In this document: piece after piece, positions 1 to 8,616 of the stretch | Layout of the letters: each line of letters starts with the position of its first letter | How positions within the stretch are numbered: position 1 is the first letter of the stretch | NCBI RefSeq assembly: GCF_026540855.1 | Contig: NZ_JALNUP010000022.1 | Span: 1-64,000, forward strand | Direction of reading: 5' to 3' | DNA from: Sphingomonas sp. GC_Shp_5 | Lineage (GTDB): Bacteria > Pseudomonadota > Alphaproteobacteria > Sphingomonadales > Sphingomonadaceae | Length of the DNA: 64,000 bases | Notes under the pieces: model-generated | The model's database searches: none | The model's input: the letters and a program-made list of their open reading frames with translations, nothing else | Told to the model about the DNA's origin: nothing | Program-made: the position numbers and the translations under genes

Positions 1-119
1 AGGATGCCCTCGCCGGCAAGGCCGACGTCGACCGCCTCCTCGACATGGCGCGACCAGCTCGAACCGGTCCACCATACCACATCGCCCGAGGGCAGGTCGT
101 TGCCCGTGAGCAGCTTCAT
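1..119 (-). CDS. DUF2849 domain protein, N-terminal part (runs off the left edge)
   Basis: Only the first 39 codons are present. The protein begins MKLLTGNDLPSGDVVWWTG, the characteristic start of the small DUF2849 family, which in alphaproteobacteria usually lies between a siroheme-type methyltransferase gene and the sulfite reductase gene. Its ATG overlaps the stop of the SUMT gene by four bases (ATGA), so the two are translationally coupled. By established synteny the next gene beyond the edge is probably cysI, but that is inference. The molecular role of DUF2849 proteins is not known to me. Confidence 0.8.
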   Translation of the reverse strand, partial: MKLLTGNDLPSGDVVWWTGSSWSRHVEEAVDVGLAGEGI

Positions 120-916
120 GCGCCGAGATCCTGGAGCGTGGTCGCGGCCTGCGCCCAGCGCGCGAGCTTGTCCTCGGCGTCCGACAGCTCGACGACCTCG
201 CCGACGACGATGATCGCCGGGCTCTCGACGCCCTCGCGGGTCACCATCGCGCCGAGATCGGCGAGCAGCGTCTTGAGCGCGCGGTGGCCGGCAAGCGTGC
301 CTTTCTCGAGCACCGCGACCGGCATGTCCGGCGCGACGCCGTCGGCCATCAGCTTGTCGGCGATGTCAGTAGCGGTGGCGACGCCCATGTAGATTACCAG
401 GGTGCGGCCCTGGCCGGCGAGGCCGGACCAATCCTGCTCGGCGAGCCCCTTGCACTGGCCGGCGACGAAACTGACCGCGCTCGAATGATCGCGATGGGTG
501 AGTGGCAGCATCGCCTCGGCGGCGCAGCCCAAGGCCGCGGAGACACCGGGAATGACCTCGACGGGGAGGCCGGCGGCGCGCACCGCTTCGACTTCCTCGC
601 CGCCGCGGCCGAAAATGAATGGGTCGCCGCCCTTAAGCCGCACCACAATTGCGCCGGTCTTCACATGGGCGACGATCAGCGCGTTGATCGCTTCCTGCGG
701 CAGGGTGTGGCGCGCGCGCTTCTTGGCGACCGAGATGCGCTGCGCGGCGGCAGGCGCGATCTCGAGCACGCGCGGGTCGATCAAACCGTCGTGGACGACG
801 ACGTCGGCGCTTTCGAGCGCCTTGACCGCGCGGACGGTGAGCAGCCCCGGATCGCCCGGGCCGGCACCGACGAGAATGACCCGCCCGCGGGCGGTGGGAT
901 CGAGGAGACTGGCCAT
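116..916 (-). CDS. cobA: Uroporphyrinogen-III C-methyltransferase (SUMT)
   Basis: A 266-residue SAM-dependent methyltransferase that makes precorrin-2 from uroporphyrinogen III, the first step towards siroheme (sulfite/nitrite reductase cofactor) and cobalamin. The tetrapyrrole methylase signatures are clear: VGAGPGDPGLLT at residues 16-27 and LKGGDPFIFGRGGEE near residue 90. The length is normal for a stand-alone SUMT, with no CysG-like oxidase/ferrochelatase part. The frame stays open upstream, but family similarity begins at MASLLDPTARGRV, which fixes the start at 916. The overlap with the DUF2849 gene suggests a cysteine/sulfite-assimilation operon rather than a cobalamin one. Confidence 0.92.
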   Translation of the reverse strand: MASLLDPTARGRVILVGAGPGDPGLLTVRAVKALESADVVVHDGLIDPRVLEIAPAAAQRISVAKKRARHTLPQEAINALIVAHVKTGAIVVRLKGGDPFIFGRGGEEVEAVRAAGLPVEVIPGVSAALGCAAEAMLPLTHRDHSSAVSFVAGQCKGLAEQDWSGLAGQGRTLVIYMGVATATDIADKLMADGVAPDMPVAVLEKGTLAGHRALKTLLADLGAMVTREGVESPAIIVVGEVVELSDAEDKLARWAQAATTLQDLGA

Positions 917-1020
917 GAATGGCAGATGCGCCGTAGCGCGCTGCGTCGCAACGGAAACCTGCTTGGGGGGTGGGTAGGGAAGCTTTTGTCGGGGGCGGAG
1001 GCGGCCCCTTTCTCCTCCTG

Positions 1021-1104
1021 CCGTCACTCCAGCGCAAGCTGGAGTCTCAAGCCGCTTGGGCGAGTGCTTTAGCCGAGCGACCCCAGCTTTCGCTGGGGTG
1101 ACGA
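1021..1104. repeat. REP-like inverted-repeat pair
   Basis: Two imperfect palindromic units in opposite orientation: a left unit starting GTCACTCCAGCGCAAGCTGG and a right unit CCCAGCTTTCGCTGGGGTGA. Together they can fold into a long cruciform or RNA hairpin. Related units occur at 32409, 36873, 37508 and 47507. This pair sits in the 257-bp gap between the SUMT start and the astD stop, which holds nothing else I recognise. Confidence 0.75.
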
Positions 1105-1173
1105 ATGGGGGCGGGGTTGACGGATCGGGTTGACGTTCGTGATGGGGCGACGACGAAGAGCGCGCGCTCCCGC

Positions 1174-2586
1174 TCAGGCGTCGCGAAGGCCGATGCCGAT
1201 GTTGGCGCGGGCGGTGTCGGCTTCGTTGCTGACGACGGGATAGGCGCAATAGTCGGCGGCGTAATAAGCGCTCGGGCGGTGGTTGCCGGACCAGCCGATG
1301 CCGCCGAACGGCGCGGCCGAGGAGGCGCCGTTGGTGGGGCGGTTCCAGTTGACGATACCGGCGCGGATCGTCGCCCAGAAGCGATCATACAGGGCGGGGG
1401 TCTGGCTGATCAGCGATGCCGACAGGCCGTAGCGGGTGTTGTTGGCCTCGGCGATCGCCTCGTCGAAATCGTCGGTGCGGACGATCTGGAGGATCGGGCC
1501 GAACAACTCGATGTCGGGCCGGTCGGCGATGCCGGTGACATCCATCAGCGCGGGCGTGAGGAACGGCCGCGCGGGATCGATCCGCTCGAGGTGGCGGATC
1601 GGGCGGCCGCCGCGCATCAGCAGCGCGAGGAAGCTCTCGGTGAGCTGGTCGGCGGTGTCATTGTCGATCACCGGGCCCATGAACGGTGCCGGATCGTCAT
1701 GCGGCGCGCCGACGATCAGCCGGCCGACCATGGTGTTGATCGTGTCGATCAGCGGTTCGTAGAGCCGCGCCTCGACGATCAGCCGGCGCGCGGCGGTGCA
1801 GCGCTGGCCGGCGCTGGTGAAGGCGGACTGGATCACCAGCACCGCGGCCGAGTGGAGATCGGGCGTGTCCCAGACGATGATCGGGTTGTTGCCGCCCATT
1901 TCGAGCGCGAGGATCTTCTCGGGCTTGTTGGCGAAAGCGCGGTTGAGCGCGAGCCCGGTGCGCGCCGAGCCGGTGAACAGCAGCCCATCGATGTCGGCAT
2001 GGTCGGCGAGCGCCTTGCCTTCGGCCGGGCCGCCGATCAGCACCCGGATGCAGCCCTCCGGCACGCCGGCGGCGCGGTAGCAATCGACCAGGAAGGCGCC
2101 GGTGGCGGGGGTCTTTTCCGACGGCTTGAACACCACGGCATTGCCCGCGAGCAGCGCGGGGACGATGTGGCCGTTGGGCAGGTGAGCGGGAAAATTATAC
2201 GGGCCGAGCACCGCGAGCACGCCGTGCGGCTTGTGGCGCAGCGCCATGCGGCTGCCCATCGGCGATTCGAGCCGGCGCTGCGCGGTACGATCGGCATAGG
2301 CGCTCACCGAGATGTCCACCTTGGCGATCACCGTATCCACCTCGGTGCGCGCTTCCCACAAGGGCTTGCCGGTTTCGCGCGCGATCAGGTCGGCGAACGG
2401 CTCGTGGCGCTGGCGGATGACGTTGGCGAACCGGCGCAGGGTCTCGATGCGGACGGTGAGCGGCTGCGCCGCCCAGGCCGCCCAGCCCGCGCAGGCGGCG
2501 GCCACCTCGTGATCGACATCGCCGATGGGCGCGCGCCACAACAGGGCACCGGTGGCAGGTTCGTAGGACAGGAGCTCGTCGGCCAT
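1174..2586 (-). CDS. astD: Succinylglutamate-semialdehyde dehydrogenase-type aldehyde dehydrogenase
   Basis: A 470-residue NAD-dependent aldehyde dehydrogenase best matching AstD, which oxidises N-succinylglutamate semialdehyde to N-succinylglutamate in the arginine succinyltransferase pathway. The catalytic set is complete: Asn131 (PYNFP), Lys154 (FKPSEKTP), Glu229 (LEMGGNN) and nucleophile Cys263 (SAGQRCTAARR). The PYNFPAHLPNGHIVPALLAGN stretch is typical of AstD. No other ast genes are in the window, so it is a lone gene here, flanked by repeats on both sides. A broader-specificity aldehyde dehydrogenase is possible but less likely. Confidence 0.88.
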   Translation of the reverse strand: MADELLSYEPATGALLWRAPIGDVDHEVAAACAGWAAWAAQPLTVRIETLRRFANVIRQRHEPFADLIARETGKPLWEARTEVDTVIAKVDISVSAYADRTAQRRLESPMGSRMALRHKPHGVLAVLGPYNFPAHLPNGHIVPALLAGNAVVFKPSEKTPATGAFLVDCYRAAGVPEGCIRVLIGGPAEGKALADHADIDGLLFTGSARTGLALNRAFANKPEKILALEMGGNNPIIVWDTPDLHSAAVLVIQSAFTSAGQRCTAARRLIVEARLYEPLIDTINTMVGRLIVGAPHDDPAPFMGPVIDNDTADQLTESFLALLMRGGRPIRHLERIDPARPFLTPALMDVTGIADRPDIELFGPILQIVRTDDFDEAIAEANNTRYGLSASLISQTPALYDRFWATIRAGIVNWNRPTNGASSAAPFGGIGWSGNHRPSAYYAADYCAYPVVSNEADTARANIGIGLRDA

Positions 2587-2680
2587 GCTTTCCTATCCAC
2601 GGTCGGACGGGTGGCCGCAAGGGAGGGGTGGGATCAACGTGGGACAACAGGATGGGCGGTGACGCTGCTTCCCTTTCCGC

Positions 2681-2779
2681 TGTCATGCTGAACGTGGTTC
2701 AGCCTCCATGGCCTGCGCTGCCCGGGTGCCTGGGGTGAGCGACGGGCCATGGATCCTGAAACGAGTTCAGGATGACGGT
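2681..2779. repeat. REP-like inverted-repeat pair (family 2)
   Basis: Two outward-facing copies of a unit with core GGCCATGGA...CTGAA...GTTCAG.ATGAC. The left copy reads TGTCATGCTGAACGTGGTTC and the right copy GAAACGAGTTCAGGATGACG. The same core appears at 10243-10279 and 60401-60499. It lies between the 5' end of astD and the 3' end of selO. Confidence 0.75.
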
Positions 2780-2806
2780 GGGAGGAGGCGCGGTGGCGCG
2801 TTCCCG

Positions 2807-4165
2807 CTAGGCGAGGGCCTCGCCCATCGCCCGGATCGCGGCGACCTTGGCGTGGAGCGGCGCCCAATCGTCGTGCTCGGCGATGGCGCTCCAGATCGAT
2901 TCGACCTCGTCGATCAGCATCGAGCAGGGCTCTCCCGACCAGTAAGCGTCGCGGCGTGGCTTGCGCGGGTGATAGCCGGCAAGCGCGGCGCGCAGCTCGG
3001 CCCAGGGTTCGCCATAGCCATCGGGCAGGATGCCGCCGAACGCGTCGAAGAAGAAGCGGTCGAGCGGCACCGCGGTGGTGCGGAGCGCGCGTTCGAGCGC
3101 CTGGACCAGCGCGCGATCGGTGGCGGGGTCGTGGGGGAGGAGGCCGAGCCGCCACAGCAAGGCATCGGTGATGGCGGGCTGGTAGCGCGCGCCGAACTGC
3201 TCGATCAGCGCGATCAGCGGGTCGCTGTCGGCAACGAGGCGCAGCGACGCGGCGAGCTGCATCACGTCCCAGTGGATCGCCTCGGGCTGGCGGCCGAAGG
3301 CGTAGAGGCCGGCGTGATCGAAATAAGCGGCGGTGAACTGCGGGTCCCAGATCGGCGCGAAGCGCCACGGGCCATAATCGAAGCTTTCACCGGTGAGGTT
3401 GATGTTGTCGGTGTTGAGCACGCCGTGGACGAAACCCGCCGCCATGTAGCGCGCGGCGAGGGTGGCGGTGCGGCTGACGGCATGGTCGAGCAGCGCCACC
3501 GGATCGTCGGACTCCTCGCCGTAAAGGTTGCGCAGCGTGTAGCTGACCAGCCGGCGCATCGCGGGCTCGTCTTGCTCATAGGCGAGCCGCTGGAAGCTGC
3601 CGATGCGGACATGGCTGTGGCTGAGGCGGACCAGCACGGCCGAGCGGGTGGGGGAGGGCTCGTCGCCGCGGACCAGCTCCTCGCCGGTTTCGATCAGCGA
3701 CAGGGTGCGCGAGGTGGGCACGTTCAGCGCCTCGAGCATCTCGGTGGCGAGGATCTCGCGGACCCCGCCCTTGAGCGTCAGCCGACCGTCGCCGAAGCGG
3801 CTATAGGGGGTCTGCCCCGAGCCCTTGGTGCCGAGGTCCATCAGCCGGCCGGCGGCGTCGCGCGCCTGCGCGAAGGTAAAGCCGCGGCCGTCACCGATCT
3901 CGGGATTGTAGGAGCGGAACTGGTGACCGTGGTAGCGCAGCGCCAGCGGCTGGGGGAGGCTGCCGGGCAGGGGATGGAAGCGGCCGAAATGCGCGATCCA
4001 TTCATCGTCGTCGAGCGTGCCGACGCCGATCTCGGCCGCGGCGGCGTCGTTGCGGAAGCGCAGCCGCGTCTCGGAGAAATCGGCAGCCTGCACCGGATCA
4101 TAGAAGTCGCCACCGAGGTCGAGGAGCGCGGTGGCGGGGCGGTATGCTTGCGGGCTGAAGGGCAT
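2807..4165 (-). CDS. selO: SelO/YdiU family protein adenylyltransferase (pseudokinase)
   Basis: About 452 residues with SelO hallmarks: LRYHGHQFRSYNPEIGDGRG near residue 75, then DLGTKGSGQTPYSR, GGVREILATEMLEALNVPT and the ATP-site segment HGVLNTDNINLTGESFDYGP. SelO proteins are protein-kinase-fold enzymes that transfer AMP to Ser/Thr/Tyr of target proteins (AMPylation), linked to redox homeostasis. The frame has an upstream ATG at 4204, which would overlap the divergent hydrolase start; family similarity begins at the internal Met (MPFSPQAYRP), so I place the start at 4165. The length (450-480) is typical of alphaproteobacterial members. Confidence 0.88.
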   Translation of the reverse strand: MPFSPQAYRPATALLDLGGDFYDPVQAADFSETRLRFRNDAAAAEIGVGTLDDDEWIAHFGRFHPLPGSLPQPLALRYHGHQFRSYNPEIGDGRGFTFAQARDAAGRLMDLGTKGSGQTPYSRFGDGRLTLKGGVREILATEMLEALNVPTSRTLSLIETGEELVRGDEPSPTRSAVLVRLSHSHVRIGSFQRLAYEQDEPAMRRLVSYTLRNLYGEESDDPVALLDHAVSRTATLAARYMAAGFVHGVLNTDNINLTGESFDYGPWRFAPIWDPQFTAAYFDHAGLYAFGRQPEAIHWDVMQLAASLRLVADSDPLIALIEQFGARYQPAITDALLWRLGLLPHDPATDRALVQALERALRTTAVPLDRFFFDAFGGILPDGYGEPWAELRAALAGYHPRKPRRDAYWSGEPCSMLIDEVESIWSAIAEHDDWAPLHAKVAAIRAMGEALA

Positions 4166-4202
4166 CTGTGGATATGGAGGTCGCTTACCCGGAGACGCAA
4201 CC

Positions 4203-5087
4203 ATGGCCGGCCATCAAAATCACGCGTGGCAAAACTGTTACTGGACGTCGCCCGACGGGCTGCGGCTGCATTATCGCGATTATCCCGGCGACGAGACGCT
4301 GGCGCCGATCCTGTGCTTCCCCGGGCTGACCCGCAACGCGCGCGATTTCGAAGCGCTGGCGGCGCGGCTCGCCGGGCATCAGCCAGGTGGACGGCGCTTG
4401 CTCGCGATCGACCTGCGCGGGCGGGGCAAGAGCGATCATGCCAAGGAGGCGGCGAGCTATGTGCCCGCGACCTATGTCGCCGACATCCAGGCGCTGCTCG
4501 CCGAGCGCGAGATCGGGTCGTTCGTGGCGATCGGCACCTCGCTCGGCGGGATCGTCGCGATGCTGCTCGCGGCGGCGGGGGCGCCGGTCCGCGGCCTGCT
4601 GCTCAACGACGTCGGGCCAGAGCTCGACCCGGTCGGGATCGCGCGGATCCGCGGCTATGTCGGCCGGGCGAGCGTGTTCCCGACCTGGATGCATGCGGCG
4701 CGTGCGGTCGCCGAGACCAATGGCGATGCCCATCCAGGCTGGCGAATCGAGCAATGGCTGGCGATGGCCAAGCGATTGTACCGGCTCAACAGCGCCGGGC
4801 GGATCGTGCTCGATTACGACCTCAAGATCGGCGAGGCGTTCCGCGTGCCGGGACAGGAAACCGGTGCCGACATGTGGGGGGCGTTCGCCACGTTGCGCAC
4901 CGTGCCGGTGCTGATCGCGCGCGGTGCGCGATCGGACGTGCTCGCGGCGGCGACCGCGGCGCGGATGGTCGCGGCGCTCGACGATGCCGAGTTGGTCACG
5001 GTGGCCGGCGTCGGCCATTCGCCATTGCTCACCGAACCCGAACTCGAGGCGCCGATCGAGCGCTGGCTGGCGCGCATTTCGGGATAG
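4203..5087 (+). CDS. Alpha/beta hydrolase
   Basis: A 294-residue alpha/beta-hydrolase fold enzyme. The nucleophile elbow is GTSLGG with Ser113. Probable partners are Asp245 (GARSDVL) and His272 (GVGHSPLL), giving a complete triad. LCFPGLTRNARDFEALA is the oxyanion-hole region, and LRGRGKSDHA is typical of the esterase/haloperoxidase-like branch. No signal peptide, so cytoplasmic. The start is chosen by a CGGAG about 10 bases upstream. It is divergent from selO, with the two 5' ends within 40 bases and probably a shared promoter region. Substrate unknown. Confidence 0.85.
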   Translation: MAGHQNHAWQNCYWTSPDGLRLHYRDYPGDETLAPILCFPGLTRNARDFEALAARLAGHQPGGRRLLAIDLRGRGKSDHAKEAASYVPATYVADIQALLAEREIGSFVAIGTSLGGIVAMLLAAAGAPVRGLLLNDVGPELDPVGIARIRGYVGRASVFPTWMHAARAVAETNGDAHPGWRIEQWLAMAKRLYRLNSAGRIVLDYDLKIGEAFRVPGQETGADMWGAFATLRTVPVLIARGARSDVLAAATAARMVAALDDAELVTVAGVGHSPLLTEPELEAPIERWLARISG

Positions 5088-5137
5088 CTGACGTTTCAGG
5101 ATAGCGAATGGGCGCGGCGATGCTGTAGCCCGGCGCC

Positions 5138-6277
5138 ATGTCGCAGCCGGTCAACATCCTCCACCTCCATTCGAGTTTCAGCCTGGGCGGCAAGGAGGCG
5201 CGCGCGGTGCGGCTGATGAACGCGTGGGGGACGCGCGCGCGCCACACCATCGTCTCGGGCGTGCCGGACGCGCTCGGTGCGCGGGCGGCGATCGCCCGGG
5301 GGATCAACTATGAGATCGCGCAGGACCCGCCGGCGCTGACCGGGCGACCCTCGGTGGCGCGCTACGAGGCGCTGGCGCGCTACATGCGCCGGTTCGATCT
5401 GGTGCTGACCTATAATTGGGGCGCGATCGACGGGGTGATGGCGCGGCGGGTGTTCGCCAAGGGCGCGCCGCCGCTGATCCATCACGAGGACGGCTTCAAC
5501 GCCGACGAGGCCGCGGGCCTCAAGATCGAGCGCAACATCTACCGCCGCATGGCGCTCGGCGCGGCGGACGCGCTGGTGGTGCCCTCCGAGGTGCTCGAGG
5601 CGATCGCGCTCACCACCTGGAAGCAGCCGCGCGCGCGGGTCCACCGCATCGCCAACGGCATCCCCACCGCGCTTTATGCGGGCAAGCCAGAGCTGAAGGC
5701 GATCCCCGGGCTGGTGCGCAACCGCCAGGAGGTGGTGATCGGCGCGCTTGCCGGCCTGCGCGAGGTCAAGGACCTGCCGGTGCTGGTGCGCGCATGCGGC
5801 GGGCTGGCGGGCAAGTTCAGGCTGGTGATCGTCGGCGAGGGGCCGGAGCGCGACCGGATCAACGCCGCGGCGGCGGCGCTCGGCATCGCCGACCGGCTGG
5901 TTATGCCGGGGTTCCTCGACCGGCCGCACCGGTTCATGGGCCTGTTCGACGTGGTCGCGCTGTCGTCGAAGAGCGAGCAATTCCCGATCTCGGTGGTCGA
6001 GGGGATGGCGGCGGGGCTGCCGATCGTCAGCCCGCCGGTGGGCGATGTCGCGCGGATGGTGGCGGCGGAGAATGCGCCGTTCATCACCGCCAAGCCTGGC
6101 GAGGTGAAATTGCGCGATGCGCTGGAGGCGCTGGTCGCCGATTCCGATCTGCGCCGCCGGGTGGGGGCGGCCAACCAGGCCAAGGCGCGGGGCGAGTTCG
6201 ACGAGCAGGTCATGATCGAGCGTTACCGGACATTATATGAGGGAGCGATGCGTCGTCCGGGGGTGTTGGCCGTTTAG
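5138..6277 (+). CDS. Glycosyltransferase family 4 (GT-B fold)
   Basis: A 379-residue glycosyltransferase. The N-terminus NILHLHSSFSLGGKEARAVR is the acceptor-domain start with the GGxE/K loop of the GT4 family. The C-terminal half carries GALAGLREVKDLPVLVRA, IVGEGPERD and SSKSEQFPISVVEGMAAGLP, the nucleotide-sugar EX7E motif. Such enzymes build surface or exopolysaccharide glycans from NDP-sugars at the inner face of the membrane. It stands alone, 50 bp after the hydrolase, with no polysaccharide cluster nearby, so the acceptor cannot be predicted. Confidence 0.88.
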   Translation: MSQPVNILHLHSSFSLGGKEARAVRLMNAWGTRARHTIVSGVPDALGARAAIARGINYEIAQDPPALTGRPSVARYEALARYMRRFDLVLTYNWGAIDGVMARRVFAKGAPPLIHHEDGFNADEAAGLKIERNIYRRMALGAADALVVPSEVLEAIALTTWKQPRARVHRIANGIPTALYAGKPELKAIPGLVRNRQEVVIGALAGLREVKDLPVLVRACGGLAGKFRLVIVGEGPERDRINAAAAALGIADRLVMPGFLDRPHRFMGLFDVVALSSKSEQFPISVVEGMAAGLPIVSPPVGDVARMVAAENAPFITAKPGEVKLRDALEALVADSDLRRRVGAANQAKARGEFDEQVMIERYRTLYEGAMRRPGVLAV

Positions 6278-6363
6278 CGTGGGCGGTTCGTCACGACGTC
6301 CAGTGCTGGTTCTTCGAGGCCCACGCCTAACGCATTTAATTCGCTTAGCCGGTATCATTTGGT

Positions 6364-7806
6364 ATGGGCCGCGCGTTTGCCCCAACAGAGGTGCCCCTTA
6401 ACGTGTTTAAAGGCCTGTCGCCGATCAACTACAATGGCCGCGAGGTCTGGCCGCTCGTCGAGGGCGGCAAGGGCGTTGCTGCGACCAACCACGCCTCGGC
6501 GGGGGCCTGGGCGGCGGCGGGCGGGATCGGCACGGTGTCGGCGGTCAACGCCGATAGCTATGACCCCGATGGCAAGATCATCCCGCAAATCTATCACGCG
6601 CTCACCCGCCGCGAGCGGCACGAGGAACTGATCGAGTATGCGATCGAGGGCGCCGTGCAGCAGGTGCGTCGCGCGTTCGACATCGCCGGCGGCAAGGGCG
6701 CGATCAACATCAACGTGCTGTGGGAAATGGGCGGTGCCCAGCGCATCCTCCACGGCGTGCTCGAGCGCACCCGCGGGCTGGTCGCGGGCGTGACCTGCGG
6801 CGCGGGCATGCCGTACAAATTGTCCGAGATCACCGCCTCCTATGGCGTCAGCTACCTGCCGATCGTGAGCTCTGGCCGCGCCTTCCGCGCCTTGTGGAAG
6901 CGCGCCTATTCCAAGGCCTCGGAATGGCTGGCGGCGGTGGTTTATGAGGATCCCTGGCTCGCCGGCGGCCACAACGGCCTGTCCAACGCCGAGGATCCGC
7001 TGAAGCCCCAGGATCCCTATCCGCGGGTCAAGGAACTGCGCGAGACGATGCGCGAGGGTGGCATCCCCGACAGTACGCCGATCGTGATGGCCGGCGGTGT
7101 CTGGTACCTGCGCGACTGGAACGACTGGATCGACAATCCCGAACTCGGCACCATCGCCTTCCAATATGGCACCCGGCCGCTGCTGACCCGCGAAAGCCCG
7201 ATCCCGCAGGATTGGAAGGACCGGCTGACCACCATCGCCGAGGGCGACGTGCTGCTCCACCGCTTCTCGCCGACCGGCTTCTATTCGTCGGCGGTGCGCA
7301 ACCCGTTCCTGCGCGCGCTCGAGGCGCGCTCCGACCGGCAGATCGCCTTCTCGACGCAGGAAGCGGGCGACCATGTCTTCCAGCTCGACGTCGGCGTGAA
7401 GGGCAAGAACTTCTGGGTGACGCGCAACGACCTGCTGCGCGCGCGCGAATGGTTCGGCGCCGGCTTCACCGACGCGCTGAAGACGCCCGACAATACGCTC
7501 GTGTTCGTCTCGCCGACCGAGAAGGGGATCATCCGCAAGGACCAGGCGGACTGCATGGGCTGCCTGTCGCAATGCTCCTTCTCGAGCTGGGCGGATACCG
7601 AGACCAACTCGACCGGGCGGCTCGCCGATCCACGCAGCTTCTGCATCCAGAAGACGCTGCAGGACATTGCCCATGGCGGCGATGTCGAGCAGAATTTGAT
7701 GTTTGCCGGTCATGCCGCGTACAACTTCAAGCAGGACCCGTTCTATTCGAACGGCTTCGTGCCGAGCGTAAAGCAATTGGTCGATCGGATCCTGACCGGG
7801 GACTGA
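6364..7806 (+). CDS. Nitronate monooxygenase-family flavoprotein with extra Cys cluster
   Basis: A 480-residue FMN TIM-barrel protein of the 2-nitropropane dioxygenase/nitronate monooxygenase superfamily. Early barrel segments (GAININVLWEMGGAQRIL, VTCGAGMPYKLSEI, YLPIVSSGRAFRALWKRA) and the phosphate-binding STPIVMAGGVWYLRDW are visible. It is longer than ordinary family members (about 320-380) because of a C-terminal region with CMGCLSQCSFSSW near residue 397, a CxxCxxxC cluster that could bind metal or an Fe-S centre (inference). The substrate is unknown; a PfaD/enoyl-reductase-like role is as plausible as nitronate oxidation. Confidence 0.8.
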   Translation: MGRAFAPTEVPLNVFKGLSPINYNGREVWPLVEGGKGVAATNHASAGAWAAAGGIGTVSAVNADSYDPDGKIIPQIYHALTRRERHEELIEYAIEGAVQQVRRAFDIAGGKGAININVLWEMGGAQRILHGVLERTRGLVAGVTCGAGMPYKLSEITASYGVSYLPIVSSGRAFRALWKRAYSKASEWLAAVVYEDPWLAGGHNGLSNAEDPLKPQDPYPRVKELRETMREGGIPDSTPIVMAGGVWYLRDWNDWIDNPELGTIAFQYGTRPLLTRESPIPQDWKDRLTTIAEGDVLLHRFSPTGFYSSAVRNPFLRALEARSDRQIAFSTQEAGDHVFQLDVGVKGKNFWVTRNDLLRAREWFGAGFTDALKTPDNTLVFVSPTEKGIIRKDQADCMGCLSQCSFSSWADTETNSTGRLADPRSFCIQKTLQDIAHGGDVEQNLMFAGHAAYNFKQDPFYSNGFVPSVKQLVDRILTGD

Positions 7807-7830
7807 TCCTGCGCGGTGTTTCTACCCCAT

Positions 7831-7859
7831 CGCCGTGCCGGACGTGATCCGGCACGGCG
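7831..7859. terminator. Bidirectional hairpin between convergent genes
   Basis: A perfect 12-bp stem, CGCCGTGCCGGA / TCCGGCACGGCG, with loop CGTGA. It sits between the stop of the nitronate monooxygenase-like gene and the stop of the convergent small lipoprotein gene. There is no long T-run on either side. Confidence 0.65.
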
Positions 7860-7873
7860 GGGGAACCGATCGA

Positions 7874-8071
7874 TCAGTCGGCGACGGTGCCGACCACGGC
7901 GCCGCCGGTGCCGCCAACCGCCGCACCCTTTTCGACGCTGCCGCCGGTCGCTGCGGCGATGCCCGCACCGCCGGCTGCACCGATGCCGGCGCCCTTGAGC
8001 GTCGAGCAGGCAGACAGGCTGGTGCCGGCGGCGAGCAGAAGGGCGGCGGTGCTGACGAGCTTGATGGTCAT
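7874..8071 (-). CDS. Small glycine-zipper lipoprotein
   Basis: A 65-residue protein. Residues 1-20 are a lipoprotein signal with lipobox LSAC (Cys22), so the mature protein should be a membrane-anchored lipoprotein of about 44 residues. The mature part is almost entirely Gly/Ala in a repeating GxxxG pattern (GAGIGAAGGAGIAAATGG and VGGTGGAVVG), as in YMGG-like or osmotically inducible lipoproteins that pack against membranes. The start is supported by GGGAGAA seven bases upstream. Its function is unknown. Confidence 0.75.
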   Translation of the reverse strand: MTIKLVSTAALLLAAGTSLSACSTLKGAGIGAAGGAGIAAATGGSVEKGAAVGGTGGAVVGTVAD

Positions 8072-8196
8072 GGTAATTCTCCCGGTTGATCTGAGGCCGG
8101 GTGAATGCTGCAACGCAACATGGGTTCCGATCAGCAACGTAATAATACTGTAACGGTCTTGGTCGGTGGCGCTGCCGATCGCGACGTTGATCCGGT

Positions 8197-8616
8197 CTAC
8201 AGGCGTTCGGCAAGGCTCGCCACGGTGCGTTCGGCGCTCTGGTCGCGATCGCTGCATTCGCGCTCCAGCGCGCTGCGCAGCTCCTCGATCTGATGATCGG
8301 TCATATGCTCGATGCCGATGAAGCCCGAGCGGGCGCCCTCGACGGCACGGATCAGCTCGTCGAGCTTGGCCTGCATCGCCGCGCCATCGCGGTTGCTCGA
8401 ATTCTGGATCAGGAATACCATCAGGAAGGTGATGATCGTGGTCGCGGTGTTGACCACCAATTGCCACGTGTCGGAATAGCCGAAGATCGGGCCGGTGACG
8501 CCCCAGATGACGATCGAGGCGACCGCCAGCACGAACGCGCCGGGCTGGCCGGCGAAGGCGGCGATGCTGCTGGCGATGCGGGTGAAGACCCGGTCGAGCG
8601 TGCCGGCTACATCCAT
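8197..8616 (-). CDS. Low-affinity iron permease-family small membrane protein
   Basis: A 139-residue protein with two transmembrane helices (about residues 26-44 and 53-72) and a charged cytoplasmic tail. The core GVTGPIFGYSDTWQLVVNTATTIITFLMVFLIQNSSNRD is diagnostic of the Pfam low-affinity iron permease (Fet4-like) family; bacterial members are short and their iron-transport activity is not established. LDELIRAVEGARSGFIGIEHM is the usual conserved tail. It overlaps the stop of the upstream dehydrogenase gene by ten bases, so the two probably share a transcript. Confidence 0.85.
   Translation of the reverse strand: MDVAGTLDRVFTRIASSIAAFAGQPGAFVLAVASIVIWGVTGPIFGYSDTWQLVVNTATTIITFLMVFLIQNSSNRDGAAMQAKLDELIRAVEGARSGFIGIEHMTDHQIEELRSALERECSDRDQSAERTVASLAERL

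Noticed and set aside
2708..5104. 798-codon plus-strand frame across selO and the hydrolase
   Set aside because: Antisense to selO in its first half and out of frame with the hydrolase in its second half; Arg/Ala-rich shadow.
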